A DNA stretch of 64,000 nt from Serpula lacrymans var. lacrymans S7.9 (lineage: Eukaryota > Basidiomycota > Agaricomycetes > Boletales > Serpulaceae). Where the stretch lies: assembly GCF_000218685.1 (NCBI RefSeq), contig NW_006763294.1, positions 2,813,174-2,877,173 on the forward strand, read 5' to 3'. Shown here piece by piece: positions 21,623 through 36,544 of this stretch (position 1 is its first letter; each line of letters starts with the position of its first letter). A program made the translations under genes and the position numbers. The notes beneath the pieces are model-generated. The model saw nothing but the letters and a program-made list of their open reading frames with translations. It did not search any database and was not told where the DNA came from.

Positions 21623-22846
21623 TCATGTGTCGTCGCCGAGACCCAACAGACTGCTCGGTGTCAGCGCCATATGCCCATGGTGGCGTGAAGGCGACGGAGG
21701 ACCGAGCTTGGCAACAGACGACGTGGGCGACGCGCTCATCTGCAGAAGAAGAGACGCAGCAGACTCGTCTTCAGGAGAAATAAGTGGAGACACATTTGCG
21801 CGCGAGGGTACACCCTTCATGGAGAACTTGGGAGGTGGGTGGAATGCGCGAGTCTGCGTGCCGGGTGAGGGCAACGTCAATATGGGAGGAGCCTGGAAAT
21901 TGGCGTTGGACTCTGGGTGGAAGGTGCCTGACGTCGGCGGCGAGGGCAGCTGGTGCACGGGGTGTTTGGCGTAAGATGAAGCGGATAAGAGAGGCTGTAA
22001 GGAGGGGGACTGGGAAGGAGTGAGGAGGGGAGTCTTGTGGGGAAGCCATGTGGAAATGGATGGAAGGCGGGTGGACTGGTGGGCAGCCTTCCTGGGGCTG
22101 TCGCGGAGCACAGCTCGAGAGCTTTCTTCCTGGGTATATACGCCAGTCGCTACCTCCGCAGCGTTGCATTCCTCGTGCGACTTGTCATCCCGCTTTCTCT
22201 TCTGACCCGCAGCTGCCTGATGACAATGGTGACATTTTCCATCCTCCAGTAGCCTGAGTTTGTCTGTGAGATCCTGGAGATAGGCCACGGTCCGCACCAA
22301 AATCTCCAATTTGAACTCCTTCTCGCCACTCTTCGATTTCGACGGCGACTTTTGCTTCATCGCGGTCTTATCCCCACCGTCCTCCTCATCCTCGCTCCCG
22401 TCGTCGTCGTCAGGCGTAGCAGGGCCGTCTTGGCGTTTGTAGTCAGCCGGGACGAGTTGGCGGAGTGTGGCGAGGGCGTCGTTAATTTTTGTGCGTCTGG
22501 CTTTCTCAATAAGCGAGTGGTTAATCTTGCGTTGTGCCTCGCGCGCGACCCTGGATAGGGGACCAGGTTTACGACCTCTGCGCTTCGGAGGCGGGGTGGG
22601 AGGGGAGGGATCGTCGTAGTCGCTATCCTCGACCGACTGCGCTGCGTCCCTCCTTGGCTTCTTGTCAAGGGCAAGGAGAGGCGAGACAGGGGCAGGGACG
22701 TCAGCGGCGACGGCCGAGTCAGAGCGGAGCCGCTTTGCACGTCGTGGGGGGTTGCAGCTCGCGGCGTAGAGCTCGCGGTCGTTGTGGGGCATGTCGGAGT
22801 CGTGTGTGGAGGATGTTGCGGGGGCGATGGGGCGAAGGAGAGACAT
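21623..22846 (-). CDS. bHLH transcription factor
   Basis: Intronless, 407 residues. The N-terminus has acidic/proline stretches and an AT-hook-like KRRGRKPGP (residues 88-96). The basic region and helix 1 read RKINHSLIEKARRTKINDAL (from residue 106), with His110, Glu114 and Arg118 in the positions that read CACGTG-type E-boxes. The loop is unusually long and acidic (about residues 135-176, PDDDDGSEDEEDGGDK). Helix 2 is EFKLEILVRTVAYLQDLTDKL, followed by a short Cys/His pair (CHHCH) and a Pro/Ser-rich tail. It is not assignable to PHO4, INO2/4 or SREBP from sequence alone. A CACGTG lies 262 bp upstream of the start codon. Confidence 0.9.
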   Translation of the reverse strand: MSLLRPIAPATSSTHDSDMPHNDRELYAASCNPPRRAKRLRSDSAVAADVPAPVSPLLALDKKPRRDAAQSVEDSDYDDPSPPTPPPKRRGRKPGPLSRVAREAQRKINHSLIEKARRTKINDALATLRQLVPADYKRQDGPATPDDDDGSEDEEDGGDKTAMKQKSPSKSKSGEKEFKLEILVRTVAYLQDLTDKLRLLEDGKCHHCHQAAAGQKRKRDDKSHEECNAAEVATGVYTQEESSRAVLRDSPRKAAHQSTRLPSISTWLPHKTPLLTPSQSPSLQPLLSASSYAKHPVHQLPSPPTSGTFHPESNANFQAPPILTLPSPGTQTRAFHPPPKFSMKGVPSRANVSPLISPEDESAASLLLQMSASPTSSVAKLGPPSPSRHHGHMALTPSSLLGLGDDT

Positions 22847-23225
22847 GGAAGGAATCGGGAGAGCGCGGGTGAGGATTATATGAAGGAGCTAATGAATGGC
22901 AAGAGAGAGAGCGCGTGACTTTTGGAATCAGAAATGGGATTGGTGCACCGGATGAGACGGCGGAATTGTGCTCGTGTGCGCTGAAACGTGTGTTTATTCT
23001 CGACAACACACGGGCCATCTCACCGTGCGGAACAGCGAGCTCGCACGACCGCATCTCTCCCTCCCCATTGGCTCCCCACAAACGTGCAATGGGCAACGGG
23101 CTGGTCACACGTGCTTATCTCTTACGTACATCCACTAACATTCTCATTATCATACTACTTGGGTGTCGCAAAGATAAAGTGTAAGGATAACACGGTAGCG
23201 CAAAAAATCAGGACCCAGGCAGTCA
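22847..23225 (-). promoter_or_regulatory. bHLH gene promoter with CACGTG E-box
   Basis: 379 bp between the bHLH start and the convergent-side end of the Kre9-like gene (both on the minus strand). A perfect CACGTG is at 23108-23113. No gene seen. Confidence 0.45.
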
Positions 23226-24299
23226 CTAAACAACACTACCGACCGAATATACCACCAGACCCATCACCACCAGCACAAGCGCTGACTGCCCACTTGCACT
23301 ACGACGACCCACGTTGCTGCTCGGAAGCGGTGTGGTGGGGGTAGTGCCGGTGGCGGAGGAGCTGGTCGTGGACGCGCCGGATGACACTGGGAAAGAGGTG
23401 GTAGGCGCGCTGGAACTGGGAGCTGTCACTGTGCTGAATCCAGATGGCGATGGCGATGCTGATGAGGGCGTCGTCGTCGCAGGTCCTACACTCGATGACC
23501 GGCGAGGTGGGCCCAGAGGCGAGCCCGCCGTAGTCGCCGTCACCAGTCCAGACGTCGAGGCCAGATCGACAGGTGCCGGTATAGCGGCTGTATCCGACGC
23601 AATGGGCGAATCAAAAGAACCAGTCATCTGGTCGAGCCTGCAACGCATAACAAGTAGGCACGTCACTCGTCGCTCGGACCAGAATCGCATACGCACGTGA
23701 AGGTGGGCGAATAACCCGTGAAGAGGCTGCTCCCGTTGGCGGATTTCATAGTGGAAGATGTAAAGGCAATGTAACTGATAGCAGTCAGTCTAGGTAGAGG
23801 CTGACAGGACTGGCACGTACTAGCTGCTCGAATTCGGTCCAGCGTTGGGATCAGGCTGACAGGCCATTGAGAAGCTGAGCACAAGGTGTAAAACATGGCT
23901 TGGGATACTCACAGTGAATTGAAAAGAATGTGTGCTCGAGACATCGATGGGTCGGATTGATTGGACCAGCACCTGCCATTAACCGGCTTGAGTACCAATC
24001 GCACCATATAAACGGGATACGATACCTCTTCATTGGCGTACAAACCAACTGTGCACTCGCCGATGGTGTTAAGAAGAGGCTGCTGTCCGTCGTCGAGCCA
24101 CTGCACTGTGCATGGCTGACCTCCATGGCAAGACGAGCCTAACAAAGGGCTCGTCACCTACGAATCCGTGTCATGAGCCCTCCTACATATTTCAAGTGCT
24201 ACAAGACTGTTTAACACTCACATAGATGGATCCCAAGACACAGGTCACGTTCGCCAATGCGAACAAAGCGGAAACGAGAAAGGCGATAGAGGAGTGCAT
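23226..24299 (-). CDS. Kre9/Knh1-like GPI-anchored Ser/Thr-rich protein
   Basis: Secreted, probably wall- or membrane-anchored. The signal peptide starts at 24299 (MHSSIAFLVSALFALANVT...). After a phase-0 intron the mature domain begins VTSPLLGSSCHGGQPCTVQW, then NTIGECTVGLYANEE, VLVQSIRPIDVSSTHSFQFT, PDPNAGPNSSSYYIAFTS and GYSPTFTLDQMTGSF. This is the beta-sandwich layout of the Kre9/Knh1 N-terminal family. A long Ser/Thr/Pro-rich stalk follows, and a C-terminal hydrophobic tail (ALVLVVMGLVVYSVGSVV) suits a GPI signal. There are about six exons. It has a paralogue in the window at 35247. Kre9 relatives act in cell-wall glucan assembly, but that role is only inferred here. Confidence 0.85.
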
Positions 24300-26371
24300 T
24301 GCGAAAAAAAGTTGAAGACGTCGGAAACCTGTAAAATAAAGGGACACGAGAGCGAAACAAAGATCGTTGGAGATTGCGTTGAGAGATGTTGATAGCGCGC
24401 TTGAGGAAAGACTTGTGCGAATAATAAAGATCGATCGTTACTGCATGTAAATGTGGATTTTGGGCTTTTCCGGTCGTCAAGCTTTTCAAGGAGCTTTCGG
24501 GTCCAAGAAAGGATGAAAAGCCAACCATGGGTTTCGGGCTTAGTCAGCCGCATGACTTCCCACGACACTTTAGCTTTTTGGACCCGATGCTTTTGGCTTT
24601 TTGAGTCGTGTGGCTTTTATCCTGCTGTCATGTCTGTTGCTGTTTTATAGTCAAAGGCCCACCGTAAGAAATAGAGTCGGTCGATACCGTCTCAAGCCAG
24701 ACGCTGAAACTGGTATGTGAAGATTTGCTCACAGAATGACCGGCCTGGCTTGCCTAGAGTCTGTGGTACGAAACGTACCGTGAATGCTTTGAAGACCGCG
24801 CTAACGACACACATATATAGGTACGTAGATAAAAAGAATAGTAAAAAGCGGCGACAAAGAACTCTGAAATACTATCACACATCCACACGATATTCACAGG
24901 TTTCCTGATGGCAGCCGAGATTGACCAACCACATTTGTTCATGTTGCACACTCACCAGCCACTCGATGTTTCGCTCGAGGTCACTGTCGCATTGATGCGT
25001 GCTGCAAGAGCGTGAGCCCTCATAGACTCGTTGTGCAAAGCTCGTGCTTCCGCACGCAAGAGAGTCCCCATAAAATCCCAGTTGTGCGCCTGAAACCCGG
25101 GCCATATGAAGCCTGCACTGCGGGGTCGGCATTGTTTGTTTTCGCCTCGATTTCTTGCTATGACGGTGTCAGTAAAACGGCCTATCAGAAAGTCGACTTG
25201 AATACACTTAATAGGGTGCTTTGCATTGTAGCTCTCGCTACAGGATGCATAACAGGAATTGCAGAAAACTGCTGCCCAGGTGAAGATGGACCTTGATCAT
25301 CTATTTCCCCTCCCACACCGCACTTCACGAAGCCGTCGAGGTTTTTGTCCATTCGTGCGCACGGGACCACGCAAAGCTGTCTCATTTCGGGCAGACATTT
25401 ATCGACTATCTTATTCGTCTGACTCTCCGTAGGTTCTTCATCACGATGTGAATAAACCTAGCTTTGATACGAAACTGGCTCAGTCAAGACGTTCAGAGCT
25501 CGATCACCCCCTTCCTCGTCATTCGTTCGGTGTGCTTGGGAGGGATTCGAGATCTCGAATTCAGGATGCACCAAAGTCCCATGGGGGCAGAGGATCTTGA
25601 GTGGTAGCGTGCGTGCTGTTTACACCTTCTCCAGGCTCTCCTTCGAGATAGCCTTCGGTGACCGGCAAGTACGACAGGAAGGCCGTCTATGAAGTTCCAG
25701 TTTCTTCAGACCAGCTCTGGGAAGTAGGCACCTGAAGTAGGCACCTCTTACGCAATGTACTAGAATCCACGTTCCTGACCAAGACTCAAGCCACACGAAG
25801 GTGCGCTTTTGTCTGTTTCCTCCGTTTTAGGTGTGCTTATCATTGCCAGCTTGACCATGTCGCTTCAGTGTTGGCAGTTTTGGAGCATTTTGGAAAATAG
25901 GCAAGTCAATGGTAGCAAAGTACATTCTCTTCACAATGTCATGACATTGGAAGCCGATGCCCGTGAATTCTTTGTCCGCTTGGAAATCTACTTCGAGAAG
26001 GCGGTGCACATGACACTAATACGATGCCTGTTGTATTAACTTGGATATAACCCGTTCTTTTCATGGTGTCGGCGTATCAGACCTGTCTAGGGGCTACACG
26101 AGTGCGTGTGAGTGATAGAGTATGCTGTTTCTATCAACTGTGGATTGGGTGTAGCCAGTTCAAGTGCACGTAGTTGATATGAAAGACAAGTGATGATACT
26201 AAGCATCGGCTATTCCTTTTTCTCCTAAGCGAAGGTGTTGTCCAAGGCTAACAACGATGGTGAGGGTGGTATGAGGATGGCCGAGGTTGAGGTCAGGTCA
26301 TGGGTTCATTCCCACAGTATGAGCTGAGTGGTTCCGAGTGCGCAAGCCAATATTAATGTTAGACTTGTCCA
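24300..26371. other. 2.1-kb intergenic region
   Basis: No supported gene. Minus-strand text at about 24.9-25.4 kb has a plausible donor (GTGAGTGTGC near 24955) and an open frame of about 70 codons, but no recognisable family. An imperfect direct repeat GAAGTAGGCACCT occurs twice near 25720-25747. No tRNA or other RNA was found by eye. Confidence 0.4.
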
Positions 26372-27821
26372 ATGCGACCTCGCACGACAGCCCGTCTGCT
26401 TTCCCTCTCTTCTCACCTCGCACCTTCCCCTCGCAGACACATGTCTCTCCCCTCCTCCTCCTCCACACAGACCCCCATCACCACCGACTACGACTTCCCG
26501 CTCTCCCATGTCCCAACACACCCCCGAGGCAGCACACGGGGACACATCAGAACCGCCGCCGCACTCATCATAGGGTGAGCGCTCCCCTTTCGTACCCCTC
26601 TCATCCTGTCGTTTTCATTACAAAGGCTCTGGTGTGCCCTTGTAGCGACGAAATCCTGAACGGCAAGACTCTGGACCGCAATTCGAATTATTTTGCCAGG
26701 TTCTGCTTCGAGCAGGGGATCGCCTTGTACGTCTCCGCATTTCCCCACTTCTGGCTTATCGTGTTACTCCATTCTGCGTGCGACATCTTGATGGTGTGTT
26801 CGCAGGAAACGCATCGAGGTTATCGCAGACGACGAGGATGAGATGTACGTATATCATCTTTTACGTCATCCTATACGGCTCTCATCCCCAGCGCACCAGC
26901 CTCGAGGCTAGTCGGAGGATGGTGCAGAAGTATGATTTTGTAGTCACTTCGGGTGGAATAGGTCCAACCCATGACGGTAAGCCCTCTCTTTCCATACTCC
27001 CTCATCCTATCACTATCTCCGCACCTGGTCCCACCCACCGAGGTATGATACTAACGCCATCACCCGCTCAGACATCACCTACGCCTCCCTCGCCAAGTCC
27101 TTCGACCAGAATCTCGTATACCACTCCGAGACCCTCCGGCGCATGGAGGAGATGAGCAAGCACCGCTCATGGGTGGCTACGCAGACGGAGGAGCAGCGCA
27201 CCGCGCGAAAACGCATGGCCCTCTTCCCCGAGCGCGCCGAGGTCCTCTTCGTCGCTCGCGATATCTGGGTGGTGAGTGCCCCCGTCTTCCCCTGGCAGCC
27301 GCACACAGTCGTGTTGAACGTTTTCATCTCGACGGCGCCCGCGCTGAGCAGCCCGTGGTCCGTCTAGAAGGTAAATTGTGTATATTCCCTGGTATACCGT
27401 CCCTGTTCCAGAAGATGCTCGATAACTTGACCCCGTTCTTACCACTACCTCCACATCACGAACGGCCTTTCCGGCTACAGGTCTTCACACCGTACGTCTC
27501 CCCTCCCCTTCACTCCACCTCCCTTTCAGCTAACACCCGGAACCGACCCACCCGTGCAACCCCACGCGCCGCGACAGACTGCCCGAATCGTCCATCGCGC
27601 CATTCCTCACCGACCTCCAGAAGCGCGTTCATCCGGAAGGTATACGCGTCGGGTCCTATCCAGTCTTGCAGAAAGGCGTGTACGTCTCGCTCATCGGATC
27701 GGACAGGGAGAGAGTGGGCGTGCTGGGTGCAGAGGTGGCGAGGGAGACGCAGGGCCGTACGGTGACTGAGGAGGAAATGGAGGCAAAGAGGCGCGGTCAG
27801 ACGCCTCCGGCCGAACAGTGA
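26372..27821 (+). CDS. MoaB/Mog (molybdopterin-binding) domain protein, FLAD1-N-like
   Basis: The exons join to AALIIGDEILNGKTLDRNSN, YFARFCFEQGIALKRIEVIA, DDEDEIVEASRRMVQKYDF, VVTSGGIGPTHDDITYASLA, LFPERAEVLFVARDIWVPVV, LEGKLCIFPGIPSLFQKMLD and a C-terminal part SIAPFLTDLQKRVHPEG / SYPVLQKGVYVSLIG. GD-E-L-G and TSGGIGPTHDD are the two diagnostic motifs of the MoaB/Mog fold. In eukaryotes this stand-alone form resembles the N-terminal domain of FAD synthase (FLAD1), which has FAD-hydrolase activity, and CinA-type proteins. No PAPS-reductase domain is attached. The ATG at 26372 gives an Arg/Ser-rich leader that could target mitochondria. A second in-frame ATG lies at about 26441. About 290 residues, five introns. 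Confidence 0.87.
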
Positions 27822-28483
27822 TCTACGACTGGTGAGGGTGTTGAGCGCTGAGCACTGACGTTGCTGTTGTTCTTTTAGGCTAGGCTACATGCTTTTTTAT
27901 GATTGTTTGGATTTTGGTAAATTATGCTTGGAAATCTCTTATGTCGTTACAAATTGCTTTCTTTTATCGTAGGCTCAATACACTGGTGCGCGCGCTATAC
28001 AGTCGGCGGATGCTGTATAAGTTCATCTTCGAGTCTGTGTTGCATCAACGCTACCGACCGTCTTTTCTGGCATACCGGGAATGCGGAATTGTAACCTTGA
28101 TGAACACATCATTGTCTTGTGCATGTTCGACGTTGGCACATACTGTTAATCTGCCTCGTTTCGAAAGGACACACGTATACCCCTGTCTCTTTCACTTGAT
28201 CCTGATGTCTTACGCCATTCGTGTCAGAAGTAAGTACTTGGACGTACAACTACTGGGGTACGCATTATTCATCGGATGATGATTACTAGTACTCTGGTCA
28301 TCATGTTATTCCAAACGTCTTGGAACTGTTCGATTCGTCTAAATCTCTCTGTACATATGAATCTGTTCGACCAAATTTATCCCAGTCACGCTTTAAAGCA
28401 TCTCAGGTAGGTAGTGTTACAGAGCAAGACAGGGTATAACATACAATAAAAGCAGCAACAAAAAGATACAAAAACCAATACAC
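27822..28483. other. Convergent intergenic region
   Basis: 662 bp between convergent genes. No gene recognised. The AT-rich part after 28300 is probably the MCM4 3' flank. Confidence 0.55.
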
Positions 28484-31834
<3,351 letters not shown>

Positions 31835-32003
31835 CTTTCTGAACCGACTTTGCGTTTGGGAACGATAAGGAAATGTGGAACAAGACAAAACGCGTCGCGA
31901 CGCGTCAATTCGCCTGGACTTTAGGGCAGGTCACAATCTGCCATTTGCACTGACAAGACTTGGATCCAGTTCCCTGACTTTTTACAAACACGAATTGCGC
32001 TCA
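31835..32003. promoter_or_regulatory. Bidirectional MCM4-ORC3 promoter with paired MluI cell-cycle boxes
   Basis: 169 bp between the two start codons. ACGCGTCGCGACGCGT at 31890-31905 is a perfect palindrome containing two ACGCGT (MCB) elements 4 bp apart, the site bound by fungal MBF to drive G1/S genes. Confidence 0.8.
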
Positions 32004-34814
32004 ATGACTATCGTCAACTTGGACGATGTTAAACAAGTCAGTCCTTTCTCTCGCTTGTTGCTAACACATGGACTCTCAATTCGAAAACCAAGACCGTAGT
32101 TTGTATTCCCTATGCAGATCCAGGTAACCCAACGTCGTCCGATTGTTACCACGTGAGCCACTAAATCACGAACTAAACAGAAGGCGAGGACGAGGACGTC
32201 GATAAGATAGCCACGTACCAGCTATTTCAGCATCGGGATCTTCCTGATGGATATCAACTGCGACTGAACGCGTACAGAGTAGCATGGTCGAAATGTTTGA
32301 GCAGAATCCAAGTGCGTGTCTGAGATTCATAATATTCCCTTTTCTAATATGAGCAGGAAATCATACACACTTTACATACGCCGGTCATCGATAATGTCGT
32401 CGAACTAGTCAAAAGTGCTTATTCCGATACGCTGCCAGGGCTGCCCTACTATGAGTTACCAGTAATAACCGTTACCGGTTGGTACACTTGACGCTATCCT
32501 TACATTTATTATTAATTCCATGATATACAGCCTCAACGCTTGGATCAACGCTTCTTGAACAAATAACATCCCGTTTGGAAGGTGATTCTTCAGTGGACGG
32601 GCTGTTTGAGACTTTGAACGAGACATACGTAACACATCTCTTTCCAACCGATTGTTCTACTATCATGTCTGCTATGAAGAGCTTGGTAGCAGGTTTCTTA
32701 ACCCGGCCTCTAAATAACGAAAACGGTGAGGTCAGAAATCATAGGCTTGTCAACCATGCCATACTGACTGATCATTAGATGAAGTCAAACGTAAAGTCGG
32801 CACGTCTCTGGCTGCATTTGATATAAAACTTCTGCAAGCCTGGTACGATGCTATCTCAGAGTCACATGGTGAGACCTTCGTCTGTCCTCATAATGCAATC
32901 TAGACCTTCCACATTGACGAGTCAGTCGACAGATGATCCTGTGCAGCTTGTGGTTGTGCTTCATGATTTTGAGCAGCTTGAACCTACGGTTGTCCAGGAT
33001 ATTTTTGAGATATGCAGGTAAGCACACTTCAGCAATGGTGGCTTTCGCATGATACACTCTCCAGCTAGTCTTCATATTCCCGCCTTGCCACTTGTCTTCA
33101 TCTTATCCTTGTCGTCTCCTTCTTCTCCTTCATTTCTTCATTCAACGTACCCTCGATCCTGCCTTTCCCTGTTGCATGTCCGCAACTGTGACTCTCCCCC
33201 AGCTGAAGATGCTCTGCACGAGATTCTAATGAAAGTGAGTTGATAAACCAATATTTGTTAAATCCAACCAGTCTAATACTGTGTAATTTACTTAGACATT
33301 TTTTGACGTAGACTTTGAGCCAGATGTCATGATAGGACCGTCTTCCATTGACTTTTTGGTTGAACTTTTCACTCGGCACAATACATCACTTGATTCCGTT
33401 GCGTCAATCTTACAGGTTGGTTTCTAACTTCCTCCCTAGTGTTTCACCATTGAAAGCTGACTGTTTTTCTCAGCTCACGCATATGAAGCATTTTGAAGAA
33501 CCGCTCTCTGTGTTTGCAATTCAGTCTCCCTTTACGACTATCGAGGAAGCTACCATGACGTTGCATCATCCATCGTCTGCGTTCCTCGAATCTATCCTGG
33601 CTCGCATGCAATGTCCGGACGAGATCTCTCTCATAAATCACGTCGATCGATGGCGGGATGAGAGTGTTTCTTCTCTGCTCGAGTCTATAGACACAGCCCA
33701 CCTCAATTTCAGGAAGCGGGCGAGGCTTATGAGAGTTGCTTTCCAGTTATATCGGAGCATTCAACAGTTTTTGCTGAGACAGGGTCACAAAACGGCTCAG
33801 GGAGAACGGAATTTGCCAGAAATGATGTGTGCGGCGATGAAAGGGACATTGGTCAGAGAGGGGAAGTACCTGAGTATGATGGTCAAGTTCAGTGATTGCG
33901 CTGTCTTGTGATTTGTTACTGATGGCTCTGTCAACAGAAAATTGCCTTCATCTATTTTATTGGCCTTACTTGAAGAATTGGAGGATTTCTTACAAAGTAT
34001 CCCAGAAGATATTCGTTTAGATGAAGAAGATATCAGATCGCAAAATGACACTGCAATAGAGGCCTTGCGTGCGAGCGATATCTCGCCAGAAGACGCCTCC
34101 AAGGTTGCTGACCTCTTTGGCGATTGGCTCACCTCCTACTTCCAGTGGGTACAATGATATTTTGAATCCTTGATTTCTGGAATTGCTCAACCTGTGAGCA
34201 GGAGGCGTTTGGTATCGCTCGACGAGACAACATTATGGGACATCTGGTACACGGGCTCTACTCCTTTCCCGTCGGAGGTCAGTGTGCTCGAACTCACTTA
34301 GATAACACTCTAATTATATATCACACAGTTAATCAATCCTTCTGTACGAGCTACCATCTTTTCTGGGCTACTATATCCTCAGGATTACTTAACACTCGAA
34401 TCGGCCAATGGCTTGAACAAGACTCATCTAGCAGACCTGTCAGAATTATCAGACACCAGTATCTTGTTCAGCGGCTACCTGGAAAGCGGGAAAATGATCA
34501 ACGTATATGATTGGTTTGAATCTTTCTCTGCCACCGTGGAGAACCAGAAAAGTCGTGTCAAACGTCCATTGCCAACACCTACTACCCGTCGCCCTCCGTC
34601 CACCCCATCAAAGGGCAAGAGTAGGCATAGGCAAACAACCAATGACGTAGTTGAAGAGCTGGTAGAACCAACAGAAGAGGAGTGGAAGATGGAGGTGCAA
34701 GCGCGGTTCGTGCGTGCGTTGCACGAGCTTGATTATCTTGGGTTTATCAAACATACGGGACGAAAAGCAGACCATGTCATGAAGACGGTCTTTGAACCTC
34801 CTGAACCTGAATAG
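32004..34814 (+). CDS. ORC3: Origin recognition complex subunit 3
   Basis: Part of the origin-binding ORC. The spliced text includes MTIVNLDDVKQ; YQLFQHRDLPDGYQLRLNAY; ASTLGSTLLEQITSRLEG; an ATPase-like region DPVQLVVVLHDFEQLEPTVV with FEICSLHIPALPLVFILSLS; the strongly conserved block SVASILQLTHMKHFEEPLSV; a helical part RWRDESVSSLLESIDTAHLN; and the winged-helix end RFVRALHELDYLGFIKHTGR. These are the signatures I recall for ORC3/LATHEO. No intact Walker A is visible, as is usual for ORC3. The C-terminus ends EPPEPE. Multiple 50-70 nt introns. About 720 residues by estimate, in the family range. Confidence 0.93.
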
Positions 34815-35246
34815 AGTGGGTTTCGTAGCGTTTTTATGTACATAAAGTCTGAAAACGATATTATGCAGCACCGTGACATCAACCGTACGGCTGCGACACA
34901 TTTCATTATTTATAGTACGTGTTCGCGGCGTAGCGCGTCGGGTTACTTGCGTAACAGAAGTTAGCCACGCAAGTTCTGGACTCGATTGTTAGTTCGCTGG
35001 CAAAATGTGATTTATGTGAACATGTTCTATTGTAGCGTGATCACCCGAATTTTGGAATCGGACGAGGTTCTTACTAGTTCGAACTCCGTTTGTCGACTGC
35101 ATATCAACCCCTGAACCTGCTCTCTCCCAGTAAATATCTTCTTTCCCTCCGTCGACTTTGCATCAAGTTTTTACTACTTGCATCATTCTCCCCAGCTTTT
35201 GCAGGCCCCATCCCACATTCTTTTGATCTACATTCGTTCTATCACG
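34815..35246. promoter_or_regulatory. Intergenic, ORC3 3' flank and GPI-protein promoter
   Basis: 432 bp with no gene. Nothing distinctive was recognised. Confidence 0.5.
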
Positions 35247-36112
35247 ATGTTTTCGTCTGTGTTCATTGCTCTTACCCTTGCTGCATCAGCTTTCGCCAAT
35301 GTCTACGTGAGCACTTTAGACTGGGAGTCTCTTTCTACCTCGACTGACGAGTCTTTGCCTTAGGTTACTCAACCAGTAGAATCCACTATTTTTGCAGCTG
35401 GTCAACCAGCAACGCTCAGCTGGCAAGATAATGGGTCTTCGCCATCTCTACACGACTTTGGTCTCTCCAAGATATCGATTTATGCTGGAAATGCTAAGGA
35501 ACAGGTGCGCTGTCACGAGTACCACTCGTGCATTGCTCATGCGAGCTATTGGAACCTAGACTTTCATGCAAGCTATCTCAACTAGCACCGACGTAGAGAA
35601 GACTACATCTATTGTATTCACCCCCGACCCAACCATAGGCCCTAATGCTGACGAGTAGTAAGTCTTCCCCACTCTTTCGTCTCCAACTTGTGTTCATAAT
35701 GTCATCAGCTTCATTCGATTCGAATCCCTCAATCTCAAAGATACGACTCAGCCTCAGTACCCTGCTTTGGCTTTCTCTGCTAAATTCAGGTGCTTGATTT
35801 CATTGACTTGGGACACACTCGGACACTAACTTTCACCATGCTAGCTTGAGCGGTATGACTGGTCAGTTCAGCAAAGCTGTTCAGGCTGAAATCGATGGGC
35901 AATCAACTGCACCTATCGCTGCACCCACGGCTGGGCCGAGTGGTTCAGTTTCTTCGCTCGCCACTCCCACTTTGAGTGCAGGATCTGCCTCTATTCCCTC
36001 TACCACACCACCCGCTAAAATTATGGCCGCTAATGCTGGTAGCAAGCCTGAGCTTGCTGGTCTTGCATGTGTTTTTGGGGTCGCATCACTGCTTATTGGC
36101 AGCTTCATTTGA
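35247..36112 (+). CDS. Kre9/Knh1-like GPI-anchored Ser/Thr-rich protein (paralogue)
   Basis: The signal peptide MFSSVFIALTLAASAFANVY is followed, after a phase-0 intron, by VTQPVESTIFAAGQPATLSW, then FGLSKISIYAGNAKEQTFMQ, TSTDVEKTTSIVFTPDPTIG, EYFIRFESLNLKDTTQPQYP and AFSAKFSLSGMTGQFSKAVQ. A Ser/Thr/Ala/Pro-rich stalk and a hydrophobic tail (ELAGLACVFGVASLLIGSFI) predict GPI anchoring. About 220 residues. Same domain order as the protein at 23226-24299, and the first intron interrupts both proteins at the same place (after a Tyr just past the signal peptide). Probably a cell-surface or wall protein, with unknown function. Confidence 0.88.
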
Positions 36113-36544
36113 AGTATACAGTCATAGTTCTTCTTATCATAGGTTCCTTCTTAGGGTTGCGTTCATTGATATATCTCGTTGTTTCCCCTTTGATGATTGA
36201 GGATTCTATGGTATATCGTTGGCACATCTTACCTTTACATTATACCCAACCTTATTCCAGGCCTGATACCTTATATTAACAAGTCTTCCATTCACAATTT
36301 TTGCCTAAAAAAACATGCCGGTCAAGTGGTCCAATTAGTCAGTTTAAGTTACATTTCAAGACCAGCCGCTCAGTGCGTGGCGCTTTGCTGTTGGGACTAT
36401 TGCACGTCTTTTGGCCGAATACAAAAATCTGATGACTACTTAGCAGAACAAAGATAACAAGTCGCTATATAACAAACAAATCCATTGGTCAAGATCGCCG
36501 ACCTGCGACGTGATCTCTAGTATTATGGGTGCTCCAACTTCTCT
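36113..36544. other. Convergent intergenic region
   Basis: 432 bp between convergent genes. No gene seen. Confidence 0.5.

Noticed and set aside
22037..22872. Several 60-130 codon frames antisense or out of frame to the bHLH gene
   Set aside because: Shadows of a GC-rich, intronless coding region.
24875..25385. Minus-strand spliced reading with GTGAGT donor, possible small secreted protein
   Set aside because: None of the three frames shows a signal peptide plus a consistent exon chain, so a chance donor is more likely.
27143..27769. 198-codon plus frame over the MoaB/Mog gene
   Set aside because: It is the neighbouring frame of confirmed exons (LFPERAEVLF, LCIFPGIPS) and reads through introns.
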